From positions 17,724,751-17,788,750 of the forward strand of contig JABAKD010000023.1 in the NCBI GenBank assembly GCA_012845835.1: a stretch of 64,000 nt of DNA, given 5' to 3'. Source of the DNA: Undaria pinnatifida (lineage: Eukaryota; Sar; Phaeophyceae; Laminariales; Alariaceae). The first letter of the stretch is position 1. Every line of letters starts with the position of its first letter. This document shows, in pieces, positions 1 to 11,268 of the stretch. The position numbers were made by a program, and so were the translations under genes. A model generated the notes under the pieces. The model searched no databases. It was not told the DNA's origin and saw only the letters and a program-made list of their open reading frames with translations.

Positions 1-63
1 TCAACGGCCGGTTAAAAATGTTCCATGAACCCCTCAAACACCAAAGGAATAAAGCAGGCGTAT

Positions 64-490
64 TGGTGTTGTTCTCACGTTAACTCGCATAACCAAGTCC
101 GTGATCATAGAACAGGCTCCAGTCACTCTGGAGTGGAAGAATACCCTAGGAAAAAACACAAGCAAACCAAAAGTGGCACATGCAAAACAAATGTATCATA
201 GCTGAAGCAATTCATGCCGCCGCGAGACAAAGATGAAAGAGTGAAATCGGGAGTTGCTTGGCATGGGCTGCGGTTGTCTTGCCAGCGTGTCAGAAGCCTA
301 CGACATGACAGGCCCATAATGGTACATGACGTCTCAATCGCGTTCGAAAACCGACTACACCGCATGCCACCCCGAAAAGACAACTACGTATACATTACAC
401 GTAGTACTTATCACTACGCATACGCCCGACAGACTCAAGTCAATTGGGAAATAAAGAGAGAAGAAAAGAAGAAAAGAAAAAAACAGCAAC
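64..490 (-). mobile_element. LINE 3'-terminal fragment, copy 1
   Basis: This stretch is the tail end of the LINE family whose coding part lies at 13.8-17.2 kb. On the minus strand it runs from a GAAAA-rich purine/pyrimidine tract (about 440-490), through a conserved block, to a short hairpin with arms CTCCAG/CTGGAG (117-133), and ends in an AAC-type repeat near 62-76. The same order is seen at 577-1017, 4640-4815, 13831-14330 and 56220-56633. No coding potential remains. It is a fragment, probably 5'-truncated at retrotransposition. Confidence 0.7.
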
Positions 491-576
491 AGCAGTGTCC
501 GACTTCCGACTTCCATAGTAAAAAAATGCTCCACCAATTTTAGGCGAAGCCATGCTGAGGTATTTCCTTGCTTGGT

Positions 577-1017
577 CTTCTTTTTGTTCCTTTTTTTTTG
601 TTTTTCCTTTCCTTTTTCGCTCTATTGTTGTTTTCTTTCTTTTCTTTTCTTTTTTCCGATTGACTTGAGTTTGACGTGCGTATGCGTAGTGATAGGTACC
701 ACGTGTAACATATACATGGGAGTCTTTTCGGGGTGGCAAGCGGTGTAGCAGTTTTTCTTTCCAGGCGCGAATAGTGCGACGTATGCACCAGCATGGATAT
801 AGAACATCGTAGACTGACTCCCGATTTCATGTTTTATATTTTTCTGGCGCAGGTATGAATTGCGTCAGCTATAATATATGCGTGTACCCCTTTTGTTTTT
901 GTTTGTGCTTCTTTTTTCCCTGGGGTATTCTTTCACTCCAGAGTGACTGGCACCTGTCCTGTGACCACGCACGGACTTGATTATGCGAGTTAATATCAGA
1001 ACAACAACAACAACGTT
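577..1017 (+). mobile_element. LINE 3'-terminal fragment, copy 2
   Basis: Plus-strand copy of the same LINE tail: T/C-rich tract at 577-660, conserved central block, CTCCAG/CTGGAG hairpin near 938-952, and an AAC repeat ending near 1016. It faces copy 1 head to head, so 64-1017 forms a large imperfect inverted repeat. No ORF of interest. Confidence 0.7.
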
Positions 1018-1640
1018 GCCGGTCGCCCTGCATGGTGGTCTATAGTGGGTAACCTCGAACACTGCTAAGGTTGGTGTCAGAGATTCGAATCTAGGTACTA
1101 CTGTACATATGGAGTTTTTTATTGTTTGCAGACCAACAGCCGAGAGCGCTTCATATCGTGGGTAAGCACAATTCGATGCGAGTCGACGAGGGAATAAAGT
1201 GCCGAATTATTTTCGCGATGAAAAAATGAAGGCTCGTATCATAGTGGGGAGGGAGAGAAGAGCCTGCTTCGTGACCCCGGTCTGAGTTACGTCTAGTGAG
1301 GGAGAAAGAGAAAGAAGCATGTGGAGTGAGAGATCAGCAAAACAACAAAGAAATAAAACGTATGATACTTTAAATAGTAGTAAACAGTAGACACCTGACA
1401 CAGCGGTGTGTGGGTTCTTGACTTTAAACTGATATTCCCACCCCCATCTACATCCAACTCTGTTTTCACAAACTGCGAGACAGAGAGATAGACATTGCAA
1501 GTACAGGGAGGTGATTTGGCCATGCGTTTTCTCAGCCGCAACAAGCACGCCAACAATAAAAGCGGCAGTTTTCGATGCCAAGGGCCGGCGACGAATGTTC
1601 GATTAATCCCTGAAACACCAACAACGGAATAAAGAGGCAT
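1018..1640. other. No gene seen; fragment of a dispersed hairpin repeat
   Basis: No convincing coding sequence. About 1139-1195 resembles part of a dispersed repeat also present at 13270-13690 and 23440-23700, sharing the GAGAGCGC block and the segment reading CAATTCGATGCGAGTCGACG. The two overlapping minus-strand ORFs here lack recognisable domains and are probably chance. Confidence 0.4.
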
Positions 1641-2162
1641 GTTAGTGTTGTTTTCACATCAACTCGAATAATCAAGCCCGTGGTCGCAGGACAGGCTCCA
1701 GTCACTCTGGAGTGGGACAATACACAAGAGAAAACACACAAGCTAACCGAAAGTGGTACACGCATTTGTATTTATATATTCACACTTCTACTTTTAGCTC
1801 CTGGACCAGCCGAGGTCACAGATGTCGTCCCTTCTCCCCCCCGGTTCTTGCCTTCAATTTGTATCGTGCATAGGTTTCAGCAATCCCACTGCTCGTCGAT
1901 TTTTCATCGAGTGTTGTTAACTCACGCTCGGGCGCTTTCCGGAAGTCAATATGTGCGCAGGAAAAAGTCCCTATCAATTTATACGAGTATGCACTCGGGG
2001 GGACTCGAACCCACGAGAAAACTGACCTATGCCAGGTTCGAGGATAACCTGATACGCCACCGGGGCGACCGGCATATATTATAGCTGAAGCAATTCATGC
2101 CGGCGCCAGAAAAAAATAGAAAAGTGAAATCGGGAATCAGCCTACAACGTGCCAGGCCCATA
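1641..2162 (-). mobile_element. LINE tail fragment interrupted by a SINE
   Basis: The LINE tail (minus strand) runs from the AAC-type end near 1641 to 1771, stops, and resumes at about 2072-2162 with the block expected next. The intact order at 860-890 (reverse sense) and 13945-13980 shows that 1772-2071 is an insertion. The bases GCAT flank both sides and may be a short target duplication. At about 2163 the sequence switches to plus-strand LINE coding sequence, so another rearrangement lies there. Confidence 0.65.
1772..2071 (-). mobile_element. tRNA-derived SINE, copy 1
   Basis: About 285-300 bp, minus strand. The head carries both internal RNA polymerase III promoter boxes: A box TGGCGTATCAGG (complement of 2048-2059) and B box GGTTCGAGTCC (complement of 2001-2011), spaced as in a tRNA. 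The ends of the tRNA-like part do not pair as an acceptor stem, so it is not a functional tRNA. The body runs to about 1785. A second copy at 24490-24779 has the same head and body. It sits inside a LINE tail, which gives its insertion boundaries. Confidence 0.7.
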
Positions 2163-3405
2163 CTGGGCGGGGCTATTACCGCAGACAGAGGCCTTAGCAT
2201 CGAAATCACGCGGCGTCTTCAGAGAGCCTGGGAGTGCTTCCTGCGGTACAATAACGGAAATCTGTGATCACCCGGGTGTGCGCTACCGGTTGAAGGTGCG
2301 GTTGCCGAAAGCTGAGGTGATCGAGAATCTACTCTACGGTTGCACGATGTGGAGCCCGAACAAGCGTGACTATGACGGGCTACGACGGGTTTACCACTCC
2401 ATGCTCCTCCGATGACTCGGATGGCGGGAACGGAAACGTTACGCCCAAACCCTATCGTACGCCGACGCGCTTGCCAAGACAGCTTCCGAGAGCATAGAGG
2501 CGATAGTGCGCAAACGGAGGATACTGTTTGCGGGATTCGTAGCACGCATGGGGGAGAAGCGTCTGCCACAGAGGGTGATATTTGGGGAGCTTGTTCGGGG
2601 TAAGGGCTACTCAGGGGGGCAATAGAAGGACTGGATGGCTCATCTGAAGGAGGATATGTCGGTCTTTGGAATGAAGTTCGAAGGGTGGCGAAAGGCTGCT
2701 CAGAAGGCCGGCAGATGGTTTCGACGGGTAGAGGAGGGAGCCGAGTTGTTCACGTCGAAACGGCATGACGGGGAGAGTTCCAAAGCTGCAGAGCGATACG
2801 CACAGGCCGCGGCAGCGGCATCCACCGCCGGAATCTCTAAGCGGCCGGGGGGAGGGGGGGGGGGGGGAGCGGGAGGGGGGAGGGGGTAAAAGGGGGGCGT
2901 CCTGCCCAGGAGACTGGAGTCTGGGTCTGGCCATCATCGTCGTGAAGCGTGTGGGCCTTCCAATGGCCGCCACAAGTTACGGTAACGCCGGTCTGACTTC
3001 TTCGCCTTGTTGCGTTCTCCCCACAGTGCCATTGATGCACTTGATACCCTCTATGAGCCCAATGCCGTAATTAGTCAGTTGCTAGGGTCTGCTAGTATTG
3101 TGTTTTGTTTTCCTTTCCTTTCCTTGCTTCCTCTTCTTGTCTTTTGTTTCCTTTCCCGTTTCGCTTTATTCTCCTGCCTTTTATTTTTCTTCTGTCTTTC
3201 CTTTCTTTTCTCTTTTTTCCAATCGACTTGAGTCTGACGTACTTATGCGTAGTGATAGGTACCACGTGTAATATGTAAATATATACGTGGTAGTCTTTTC
3301 GGGGTGACAAGCGGTGTAGTCGGGCTTTTTCAGCGCGAGTAGTGAGACGTATGAACCAGTAGTATGGACCTGGCACGTCGTAGGCTGACTCCCTATTTCA
3401 TTTTT
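2163..3405 (+). pseudogene. LINE ORF2 3' fragment with 3' UTR
   Basis: This encodes the C-terminal end of the LINE protein, past the reverse transcriptase catalytic core, and matches the minus-strand copy at 14.5-15.2 kb. Recognisable pieces are GAITADR...LSIEI near 2167-2205, the block [17 protein letters not shown] near 2305-2345, and the region around HLKEDMSVFGMKFEGW at 2640-2690. The reading frame breaks near 2250 and again at a stop near 2413, so no full protein is made. A G-run at 2845-2890, a 3' UTR to about 3090, the T/C-rich tract and part of the tail follow, ending near 3405. It is 5'-truncated. Confidence 0.75.
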
Positions 3406-4639
3406 CACTAGTGGTACTCCCGAAGTATGCCTGTTGCTGGCCGGTATGGCGGACAAAAACAAATTAATTGGTGCTGTATCATCCTCTGTATGTACGTACT
3501 GAAATAGCTAAAAAATAACAGGGCGGTACGGCAGTGCAGCAGTACGTACGGTAGTAAAGGTATCATCCTCTGTATGTACGTACTGAAAAAACATAATAAC
3601 AGGGCAGCAGTACGTCCGGTAGTGAAGGACAGAGGAGTGCAGCAGTGGGGACGGTGGTACTCCCAACCAGTGGGAGGCCGGTATTTTAGAAACAAAAAAA
3701 AAGGTTCATCTCCCACAGCACGAAAAAAGACTCCCACGTACGGAACGGCCCACCCACCCACCACGGACGACGCAGTGCACCCTCCACCCACCCACCGACC
3801 AAACCTTTACTACATACAGCAGTACAGCAGTGCAGCAGTACGTACAGCAGTACACCTGGTACGCGGGGAGCAGTTAGTTGGTTGTTGAGGACCTTGTATA
3901 AAAAAGGAAACAGACGGGGGGAGTTTCATTTCTTAACGATACTCGGCCGTCTCGGGGAGCGAGCGAGCGAGCCGCCGTCTACCATCCACCCACCACCCAC
4001 CATCCACCCACGGACCTACCCAGTACAGCAGTACAGCAATGCACCAGTACGTAGAGCAATAAATCTGGCAGGCGAGCAGCAGCCGAATCGTTGGTTACAA
4101 TGCTCTCGGGCTTGGCGGGATTTGCAATTGTTCATTATTCCTCGACACGCCGGGGGCCAAGCGAAAAGCGCTCGCGTTGCCGATTCTGCGTACGGCGAGC
4201 GGCGACGGCTGGGCGCTGCTGTGATTGGTCCTTGTAATGTTGTGCTTGCTGTTGACGCAGGCGCGCTTATCGTCTCGTGTTCATGGCTCTGTCCATGGCT
4301 CAAGTGGCCAAAAAGCAATCCAAAAGTTTAATATTGTTGGAGTTCGAAAAAAGAAAAAAGCGAGTAGCGACGAAGAAAAAGCGGGGGGGGGGGGCAAGCG
4401 AGCCGTCCCCGAGAGGGCGATTTCCACGCTTCCCCCTCGCCGAGGTGGGGCACCGACGCCCGTTCTTTCGCCGGCACGTCGTAGTGCTGCTGTGCGGATG
4501 GGACGTGTCGGCACCGCGAGGCCGCCGGAGGCCGAGTGGAGCTTGGGAGTCGCAGCTTTTTCGGGGGAGTGTTATAACCAAGATATTTTCAAAGATCCCA
4601 AAAAACGCCACTACCACGACGTAAGCGTATTATATTTTA
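3406..4639. repeat. Short tandem and CAGTAC-rich repeats, no gene
   Basis: An approximately 80-bp unit starting TATCATCCTCTGTATG occurs twice (3477-3556 and 3559-3640). Mixtures of GCAGTAC and GTACGTAC recur around 3530-3620 and 3815-3855, with related motifs at 4020-4060. Long ORFs in this stretch run straight into the LINE tail and have no domain, so I call no gene. Confidence 0.5.
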
Positions 4640-5100
4640 AGGATATATTTTCTGGCGAAAGTATTACTTGCGTCAGCTATGATATACCTGTATGGTGTAC
4701 CACTTTTGGTTTTGTTTGTGTTTTTTTCCGTGGGGTATTCCTCCACTCCAGAGTGACTGGAGCTTGTCCTGTGACCACGGACTTGATCATGCGAGTTAAT
4801 GTGAGAACACCAACAACTGGAACATACGTCTCAATCGCGTCTGAAAACCGACTACCAGGTGCACCGCATGCCACCCCGAAAAGACTACCACGTATACTTC
4901 TCGAAGAATATATATTACACGTATTTGTATTAATAGTACCTATCCCTACACGCATACGCACGTAAGACTCAAAAGTCAATTGGAACAGAAAGAAAAGAAA
5001 AGAACAGAAAAGAAAAGAAAAGAAAAGAAAAGAAAAGAAAAGAAAAGAAAAGACAAGACAAGAAAAGAAAAGACAAGACAAGAAAAGAAATAAAAGAAAA
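4640..5100. mobile_element. Two opposed LINE tail pieces plus GAAAA microsatellite
   Basis: A plus-strand LINE tail (4640-4815, CTCCAG/CTGGAG hairpin near 4746-4762) is followed at once by a minus-strand tail piece (about 4826-4980). The latter grades into a pure purine tract of GAAAA repeats at 4981-5095. The tract is the expanded form of the tract seen in other LINE copies. No coding sequence. Confidence 0.65.
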
Positions 5101-5397
5101 TTAGCATGGCTGAACAAACACAATAATGTAGGACACCCGAAAAGTGCAAAGCAGAGGGGATGACCAAAAATAAAAAAGGACGACGACGGTAAAAATATCA
5201 ATGTGATGAACACATGTTGTGGGGGAAGGAAATCGTAGTAGATACAATGGGAACATTCGGGGAAAGGAGAAGGGGAAATGGCTGGCAGAAGGCCGAAATA
5301 AAAACACTACGTACCGCTTTATGAAACGATATTCGATTTATATCGAACCGGGATACAGTATACACTAATTTGTCGGAAGGCAGAAACAATTAAAATA
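5101..5397. other. Nothing recognised
   Basis: AT-rich sequence without a supported gene or RNA. The piece around 5122-5140 (ATAATGTAGGACACCC) recurs at 13470-13485, so part of it belongs to the dispersed repeat seen there. Confidence 0.3.
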
Positions 5398-5657
5398 TTG
5401 GGATACGCGTACCCAACCATTCAAATACTTGTTTAATTCTTACTGTATGCAAGTGTTTAGATTTTTTAAACCTCTCCATATTCATGATTCATGCCGCAGT
5501 TTTGGTTTTTAAAGAGTAATGACGGTGCGCTCTCGCCCACAAAGTAAAGTATAAACAGAAGCATCCGCTGAGAGCGCGTACTGTAGAAACAATGACAATA
5601 ATGCGATACGCGTACCAAACCATTCAAATACTTGTTTAATTCTTACTGTATGCAAGT
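5398..5657 (+). repeat. Dispersed repeat, tandem 197-bp units
   Basis: One full unit (5398-5597) is followed by the first part of a second (5598-5657). Both contain the same 44-bp block (5411-5454 and 5614-5657), which occurs again at 13187-13230 on the other side of the candidate recombinase element. The unit holds an inverted repeat with arms GCGCTCTC / GAGAGCGC near 5530-5575. The second unit is cut at 5657 by the element starting at 5658. Confidence 0.6.
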
Positions 5658-5959
5658 ATGTAAGAATGTCGGAACAGTCTGGAGTTTGGAGGAACGAAGA
5701 GGAAATATCGGAGAACCGGGTAGCATAGGGGGGGGGTGGTTCCAGGGGAAGGAATAGCGGAAAAATAGGAGGACCTCAGCAGCAACAACGTAGCACAGCA
5801 GCAGCACAGCAGCAGCGAGTATCGGACACAACAACCGGTAGAGGAAGAAGGGAGTAGTGCCCACGCAGGAGCGACAGCAGCAGCAGTAGCAGTAGGGAGA
5901 AGACGTCGGCAGGAGCATAGGAGTAGAGAGGTGGCACGGGGAGACACCAATCGCAATCT
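5658..5959 (+). repeat. Left terminal direct repeat (A1)
   Basis: 302 bp, nearly identical to 12868-13170, with scattered single-base differences such as T/C near position 11 of the repeat. It contains a CAG/CAA-rich central part and a G-run at about 5729-5736. Sequence outside the repeat differs at both ends, which fixes the limits. Confidence 0.75.
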
Positions 5960-7049
5960 ACATTTCTGGGCAGGAGAGTGCGACAGATGATGCAGCTTCA
6001 ATGGAAACAGCAGCAGCAACACAGGAGGGTCAGCAGATTAGAGGGAAAGTCGTACAACAGGAGCATAGGAGAACAGGGTACATCAGGTAAAACAGTAGTA
6101 GTGTCATTGATCGCAAGCTACTCGAGAACAGCACACATCGTGGTGAGAGCGTGTTGTAGCAACATGGACTGCTGTGAATGAGTAGAGAAGAAATAAGAAT
6201 AAGGAAAGTTGTACAAGCGTGGTCGTATAGAGATGCCGAACGAGCAGGTTAACGCAGAGATTCAAGAGTAACGACATGTTTGCGACACCATGACGCATAC
6301 CGAGAACAAACAGTTAGGCGAGTCCCGAGTGTATGGGTAGCGCAGCGATCTGATCCCTGAAGCCATGCATTACATCAAGAGCCACTAAAGAAAACCCAAA
6401 ACGTAAAAGGGAGCCCAAAAATTTCCGATTAGGGGGAGTTCGTATGAGACAGAGGCCTTGGAGGGACCCTGGGCAATTTGATATTTATCCGCAGGCTTGT
6501 GCGTTGGATTGGCTGCTATTAATAGCTAGTCTAGGCCTGTATATTATTATATACCGTGCACTACTCTGGTATATCATACCAGTAGGGTGCGGTATAGGAC
6601 GGAAAATACCACGGAAAACTAAAAAATATTGGAACGTAAGCGTATAACATGGAAAGCCAGGCGATTTGTATCTAATATTTACCGCAGCAGTGGCGCGGTG
6701 ACATTTGCCGTCACTGGGAAGGAGCTCCACGATATCACCACAGCCGCTACGAGTACCAACCACTAACGGCACTAGTCTACAGCCTTAGCATAGTACTGTT
6801 AATATTCTGGCCATGCAGAGTTTATACTACTAGAATACTACTATCACTACTACCGCTAATACTACTACGACTACTACTACCAGTACGAGTAGTACTACTA
6901 CTACTACTGCTGCTGATGCTGCTATACTGCACTCTACTACTAACCCTAATTGCTATTTCTCGGAGATTACGATACCACTTTATATACTGTTAGTGGTGGA
7001 AAGTGTGACTGCTACGGAACGGATGAGGCGGGTGGCAACGGGCGGGGGG
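5960..7049. other. Element interior, no gene; CTA microsatellite
   Basis: No domain-bearing ORF. A degenerate CTA/CTG trinucleotide tract occupies about 6824-6955. Base composition changes sharply to G-rich at about 7030. Confidence 0.4.
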
Positions 7050-7199
7050 GAAGGGGGGGTCGCTGGGGGGGGGGGGGGGGCGAATATATATATGCGTACA
7101 AGTAGACATTTTCAAAACAGGAGATCAACGGCGCGGGGGGGGGAAGGGGTGGCGAGTGGAGGCAATGAGTCTAGGAAGGACGGGGCGAGCAGGATAGAG

Positions 7200-8560
7200 T
7201 TCACGACCCCGCCGGGGGGAAGCGGGGCAGCGGGGCCGCGAAAAGGAAAGAGGGGGGGTGTGCGGCAACGGGGCCGCACACAACCAGGTCGGGAAAGAAC
7301 GCGGCGACGGAGCCGCGCAGAGCAACCACATATTGACGTAGAGCGCGCGAAGATATTTTCGGGGAACAACAGAGGGGAAAACCAGAGGGGAACAGGAACA
7401 GAAAGGGGAAAATACGGAAGGGAAAGGGAAAGGCAGTAGATGACGCAGGGGATACAGGAACACGGGGGATAGGGCGCGCGAGAGGAAGGGGGGAAGGAGG
7501 GTACAGGAGAAGAACTGGACAGGAACAGGAAGGAGAAGCTAGTGGTATCGGGGCGGGAAGGTCGCGAATAAGAAGTACCGAACTGGGAAAAGGGGGGAGC
7601 GACGGCGGCCAGGCCGCGAGCTCAAATAAACGGGGGGTGCGCAGAGAAAAGGCCGTGAAAAGGGGGGGAGGGGGTGTGTACGGCAAGGAGACCGTACACG
7701 ACCCGGCCGGGGGGGAGCACGGCAACCGGGCCGCGCAAAGAAAACGGGGGGGGGTGTGCGGCGGGGCCGCACAAAATCAGGTAGGGAACGAACGTGGCGA
7801 CGGCGCCGCGCAGGTCGACGGCGGCCAGGCCGCGGGTTTTAACAAATGGGGGGTGCGAGGCAAAGGGGCCACGCAAAATGTGTGGAGGGTGGAGTGCGGT
7901 AACGGGACCGTACACGACCCGGCCTGGGCAAGCGCGGCAACGGGGCCGTGCAAATAAAGGGGGGGTGCGTGTGCAGCAACGGGGCTGCACACGACGATCA
8001 GGCCGGGAGGGGACGCGGCAACGGGGCCGCGCAGAGCGACGGAGGTGAGGCCGCGGGCTCAAACAAACGGGGGGGGCACGACAAAGGGGTCGCGCAAAAA
8101 AAGAGGGGGGGGTGTACGGCAACGAGGCCGTACACGACCCGGCCGGGGGGGGGGCGCGGCAACGGGACCGCGCAAATAACGTGGGGGAGAGTGCGCGGCA
8201 ACGGGGTCGCGCACGTTTAGACCGGGGGGAACGCGGCAACGGGGCCGCGAAAAGAAAGGGGGCGGGAGTAGGCGGCGATGGGGCCGTACACGACCAAGAG
8301 GAGGGAAAACGCGGCAACGAGGCCGCGCGGGGAAAAAAGAAAAAAAAAAAAAGGGGGGGGGGGGGGTGGGCGGCAAGGGGCCGTACAAACCCAGGCGGGG
8401 GGGGGGGCGCAGCGACGGGGCCGCGCAAAGGAAAAGGGGGTGAGTGGGCGACAACGGGGCCGCACACGCTCAGGAACGGGGCGCTTTCGGTAACGGGGCC
8501 GGGGGAGTGAGGCGTAAAGAAGGAGCTACGCAAGGGGGGGCAAGGACAGAGCGTGGCCAC
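7200..8560 (+). repeat. Hairpin minisatellite array I
   Basis: Many copies of a short palindromic unit, with arms such as GCGGC/GCCGC around the loop AACGGG, are separated by G-runs. Long-stem examples: 7258-7281 (arms GTGTGCGGC / GCCGCACAC), 7969-7992 (GTGTGCAGC / GCTGCACAC), 8112-8135 (GTGTACGGC / GCCGTACAC), 8191-8214. Units often alternate between a GTAC-type and a CGCG-type stem. Long proline/arginine ORFs on both strands are by-products of this composition. Seen directly; function unknown. Confidence 0.8.
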
Positions 8561-9049
8561 GGGGCTGCGCACGAGTTCAAGGGCGAGGAACGGGAGGCGG
8601 TCCTAAGGTGGTGAGGAGCGCAATGGGGCGCCTGGGGAAGACAGGGGAAGAAGCAGACAAAAGAGATCGACTGTTGAGAGTCGTGACTAGGTTGGGAGAT
8701 GCCACTAAGGAAAGGAAGGGACGTAGGGAAGGTGGTGTGGGCGCTAGGTGGGGAGCTGCTCGCACCACATATTGACGTAGAGCGCGTGAAGATTTTTCCG
8801 GGGAACAACACAAGGTCGACCAGTTCGCACTGCTGGAACAGATAGCGAGGGTAGGCGTGCCGGCGGATGTGGGACGAGGAGGTAATTTCGAGCGGGAACT
8901 GGCATACGGGAACCATAGCAGCGCCAGAAAACATGTGACCGACGTGTGGGAGAACGCAGTGGGAGACGTCAAGAAAGGGAGAGCGATCGTGATGCCGGTA
9001 AGAGTAGCGCGGGTAGCGCACGCGGGAGGAGCGGGAAATCTACGGCAAC
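8561..9049. repeat. Non-array spacer with modules duplicated elsewhere in the element
   Basis: About 8604-8700 resembles 11160-11270 (shared GCGCCTGGGGAAGACAGGG and AAAGAGATCGAC blocks). About 8765-8812 resembles 7324-7372 (shared CACATATTGACGTAGAGCGC). The element interior has therefore been duplicated along with the arrays. No supported gene. Confidence 0.5.
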
Positions 9050-11130
9050 GGGACTGAACATGAAACGAGTGGTAGCGTCCGCGGCGGGGCCGTGACCGGG
9101 ATGGGGGAGGCAAGCGCCCCTAGGGGGGAAGCGAGAAGGAGGAGAGACACGCCAGAAGGGTTCGCGAACGGGGGTTCGCGGACGAAGTGTACGGGAAAAG
9201 GGCCGCACATGACCAGGAAGGGGAAGCGAGTGGTAATGGCGCCGAAGGGAGGCGGGGGAAAAGGGCTGACGAGGAGGGTGATGTGTGCGGCAATGTGGCC
9301 GTTCACGACCTTGTCGGGGGGCGCGGCAACGGGGCCGCGCAAGGAAGGGGGGAAGTGTGCGGCAACAGGGCCGTGCACGACCTTGTCGGGGGTTGGATGC
9401 AGCAACGGGGCCGTACACGACCTCGTCGGGGGGAGGATGCGGCAATGGGGCCGCGCAAGAAGGGGGGGGGAAGCGTGCGGCGACGGGGCCGTTCACGAAC
9501 TGGTCGGGGTGCGCGGCTACGGGGCCGCGCAAGAAAGGGGGGGTGCGCGGCAACGGGGCCGTACACGACCTTGTCGGGGGTGGAATGCGGCAACGGGGCC
9601 GCGCAAGAAAGGGGAAGGTGTGCGACAACGGGGTCACGCACGAACAGGTGGGGTGGGGACACGGCAACGGGGCCGAGCAAAAAGGGGGGGGGGGGGGGGG
9701 GGGGGGCGCAACGGGCCGTACACGACCAAGCGGGGGAAGGAACGCGGAAACGGGGCTGCGTAAACTAGGGGGGGGGGGGGAAGGGGCGGCAACGGGACTG
9801 TACACGACCTGGTCGGGGTTGGGACGCGGCAGCGGGGCCGCGCAAGAAGGGGTGAAAGGTGCGCGGCAGCGTGGGCGTACTTCACCAGGATGGGGGGGGG
9901 ACGCGGCAACGGGGCCGAGCAAAGAAGGGGGGGGGCGGGGGGGGGGATGGGGCTGCAACAGGGCCGTACACGAAAAAGCCGCCCGGGGGCGTGAACGTGG
10001 CATCGTGGGGGGGAAGGGGGGTGCGTCAACGGGGTCGAACACGACCAGGCACGGGAGATAATGCGGCAAGGAGGCCACACAAATAAGGGGGGGGTGGGGG
10101 TGCGGTAACGGGGCTGTACACAACCAGGCTTGGGGGGGGGGAGCGCGGCAAGGGGACCGCGCAAACAGCGGGGGGGGGGGGGGGGGGGGCGCACGACCTG
10201 GTCAGGGGGGGGACGCAGCAACGGGGCCGCGCAAAAAGGAGGGAGAGGTGTGCGGCAGCCGGGCCATACACGACCTTGTCGGGGGTAGGACGTGGCAACA
10301 GGGCCACGCAAGAAAGGGGGGGATATATGCGGCAAACGGGGCCGTTCACGACCTGGTCAACGGGCGTGGCAACGGAGACGCGCAAGAAATGGGGGAGTGT
10401 GCGGCAACGGGGCCGTACACGAGCTTGTCGGGGGTGGGATGCGGCAATGGGGCCGCGCAAGAAGGGGGGAGAGGCGCGCGACAACGGGGTCATGCACGCC
10501 CAGGCGGGGGGGGACACGGCAACGGGGCCGCGCAAACAAAGGGGGGGGGGGGGGGGGGGGTGCGGCAACGGGCCGTAAACGACCAAGCGGGGGAGGGAAC
10601 GCGGAAACGGGGCCGCGTAAACTAGGAGGGGGGGGGGCGGCAGCGGGGCCGTACACGACCTGGTCGGGGGGGGGGGACGCGGCAAGGGGTCGCGCAAGGA
10701 GGGGGAAGAGGTGTGCGGCAGCGGGGCCGTACACGGCCAGGGGGGGGGGGAGGGGGACGCGGCAACGGGGCCGTACACGACCCGGCAGTGAAGGAATGTG
10801 ACAACGAAGCCGCGCAAGAGGGGGACGAGGGGGGGGGTGCGGAAACTGGGACGTACACGACCAGACGAGGGGAGAACGCGGCAGAGGGGCCACACAGAAC
10901 GGGGAACGACGAGGCAAAGGAAAGGGGGCTGAGGGGCGACGAGGGAGAACGGCCACGACGGGGAAAGGGCGGAGAAAGGGGTGGGGCAAAGAGGAAGGGG
11001 GGGGAGTGAGCGGCAACGGGACCGCACACGCTCATGGAAGGTGAGCATCCGGCAACGGGACCGAAGGAGTGAGGCGTGGAAAAGGGAGCCATTTGGGAGA
11101 GAGGAGGGAAAGAGCGCAGCAACGGAACCG
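9050..11130 (+). repeat. Hairpin minisatellite array II
   Basis: Continuation of the array with the same AACGGG-loop hairpins, now usually followed by CGACCTTGTCGGGG-like or CGCAAGAAAGGGG-like linkers. Stem variants with matched changes include 10291-10308 (CGTGGC / GCCACG) and 9618-9641 (inner pair A-T instead of G-C, with one mismatch). Pure G-runs reach about 20 bases near 9683-9706. Decoded ORFs here are low-complexity and not credible proteins. Confidence 0.8.
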
Positions 11131-11268
11131 CGCACGAGCTGAACAAGGCAGAACGGGAGGTGCCCCTACTGTGGAGGGGCGCTATGGAGCGCCTGGGGAA
11201 GACAGGGGGAAGACGCAGATGAAAAGAGATCGACGGTTGGGGGTCGTGGCTGGTTTGGGGGGAGAGAT

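Noticed and set aside
4225-4965. 246-codon plus-strand ORF
   Set aside because: Its second half is the LINE tail in sense and antisense, and its first half is low-complexity. No domain.
7200-11130. CRISPR-like array of palindromic repeats
   Set aside because: Repeats are neither equal in length nor separated by unique spacers; there are no Cas genes and the context is eukaryotic mobile DNA.
7622-11135. Very long proline/arginine- or glycine/arginine-rich ORFs on both strands (up to 384 codons)
   Set aside because: They are readings of the G-rich hairpin arrays; every frame stays open because the repeats lack stop codons. No domain and extreme composition.
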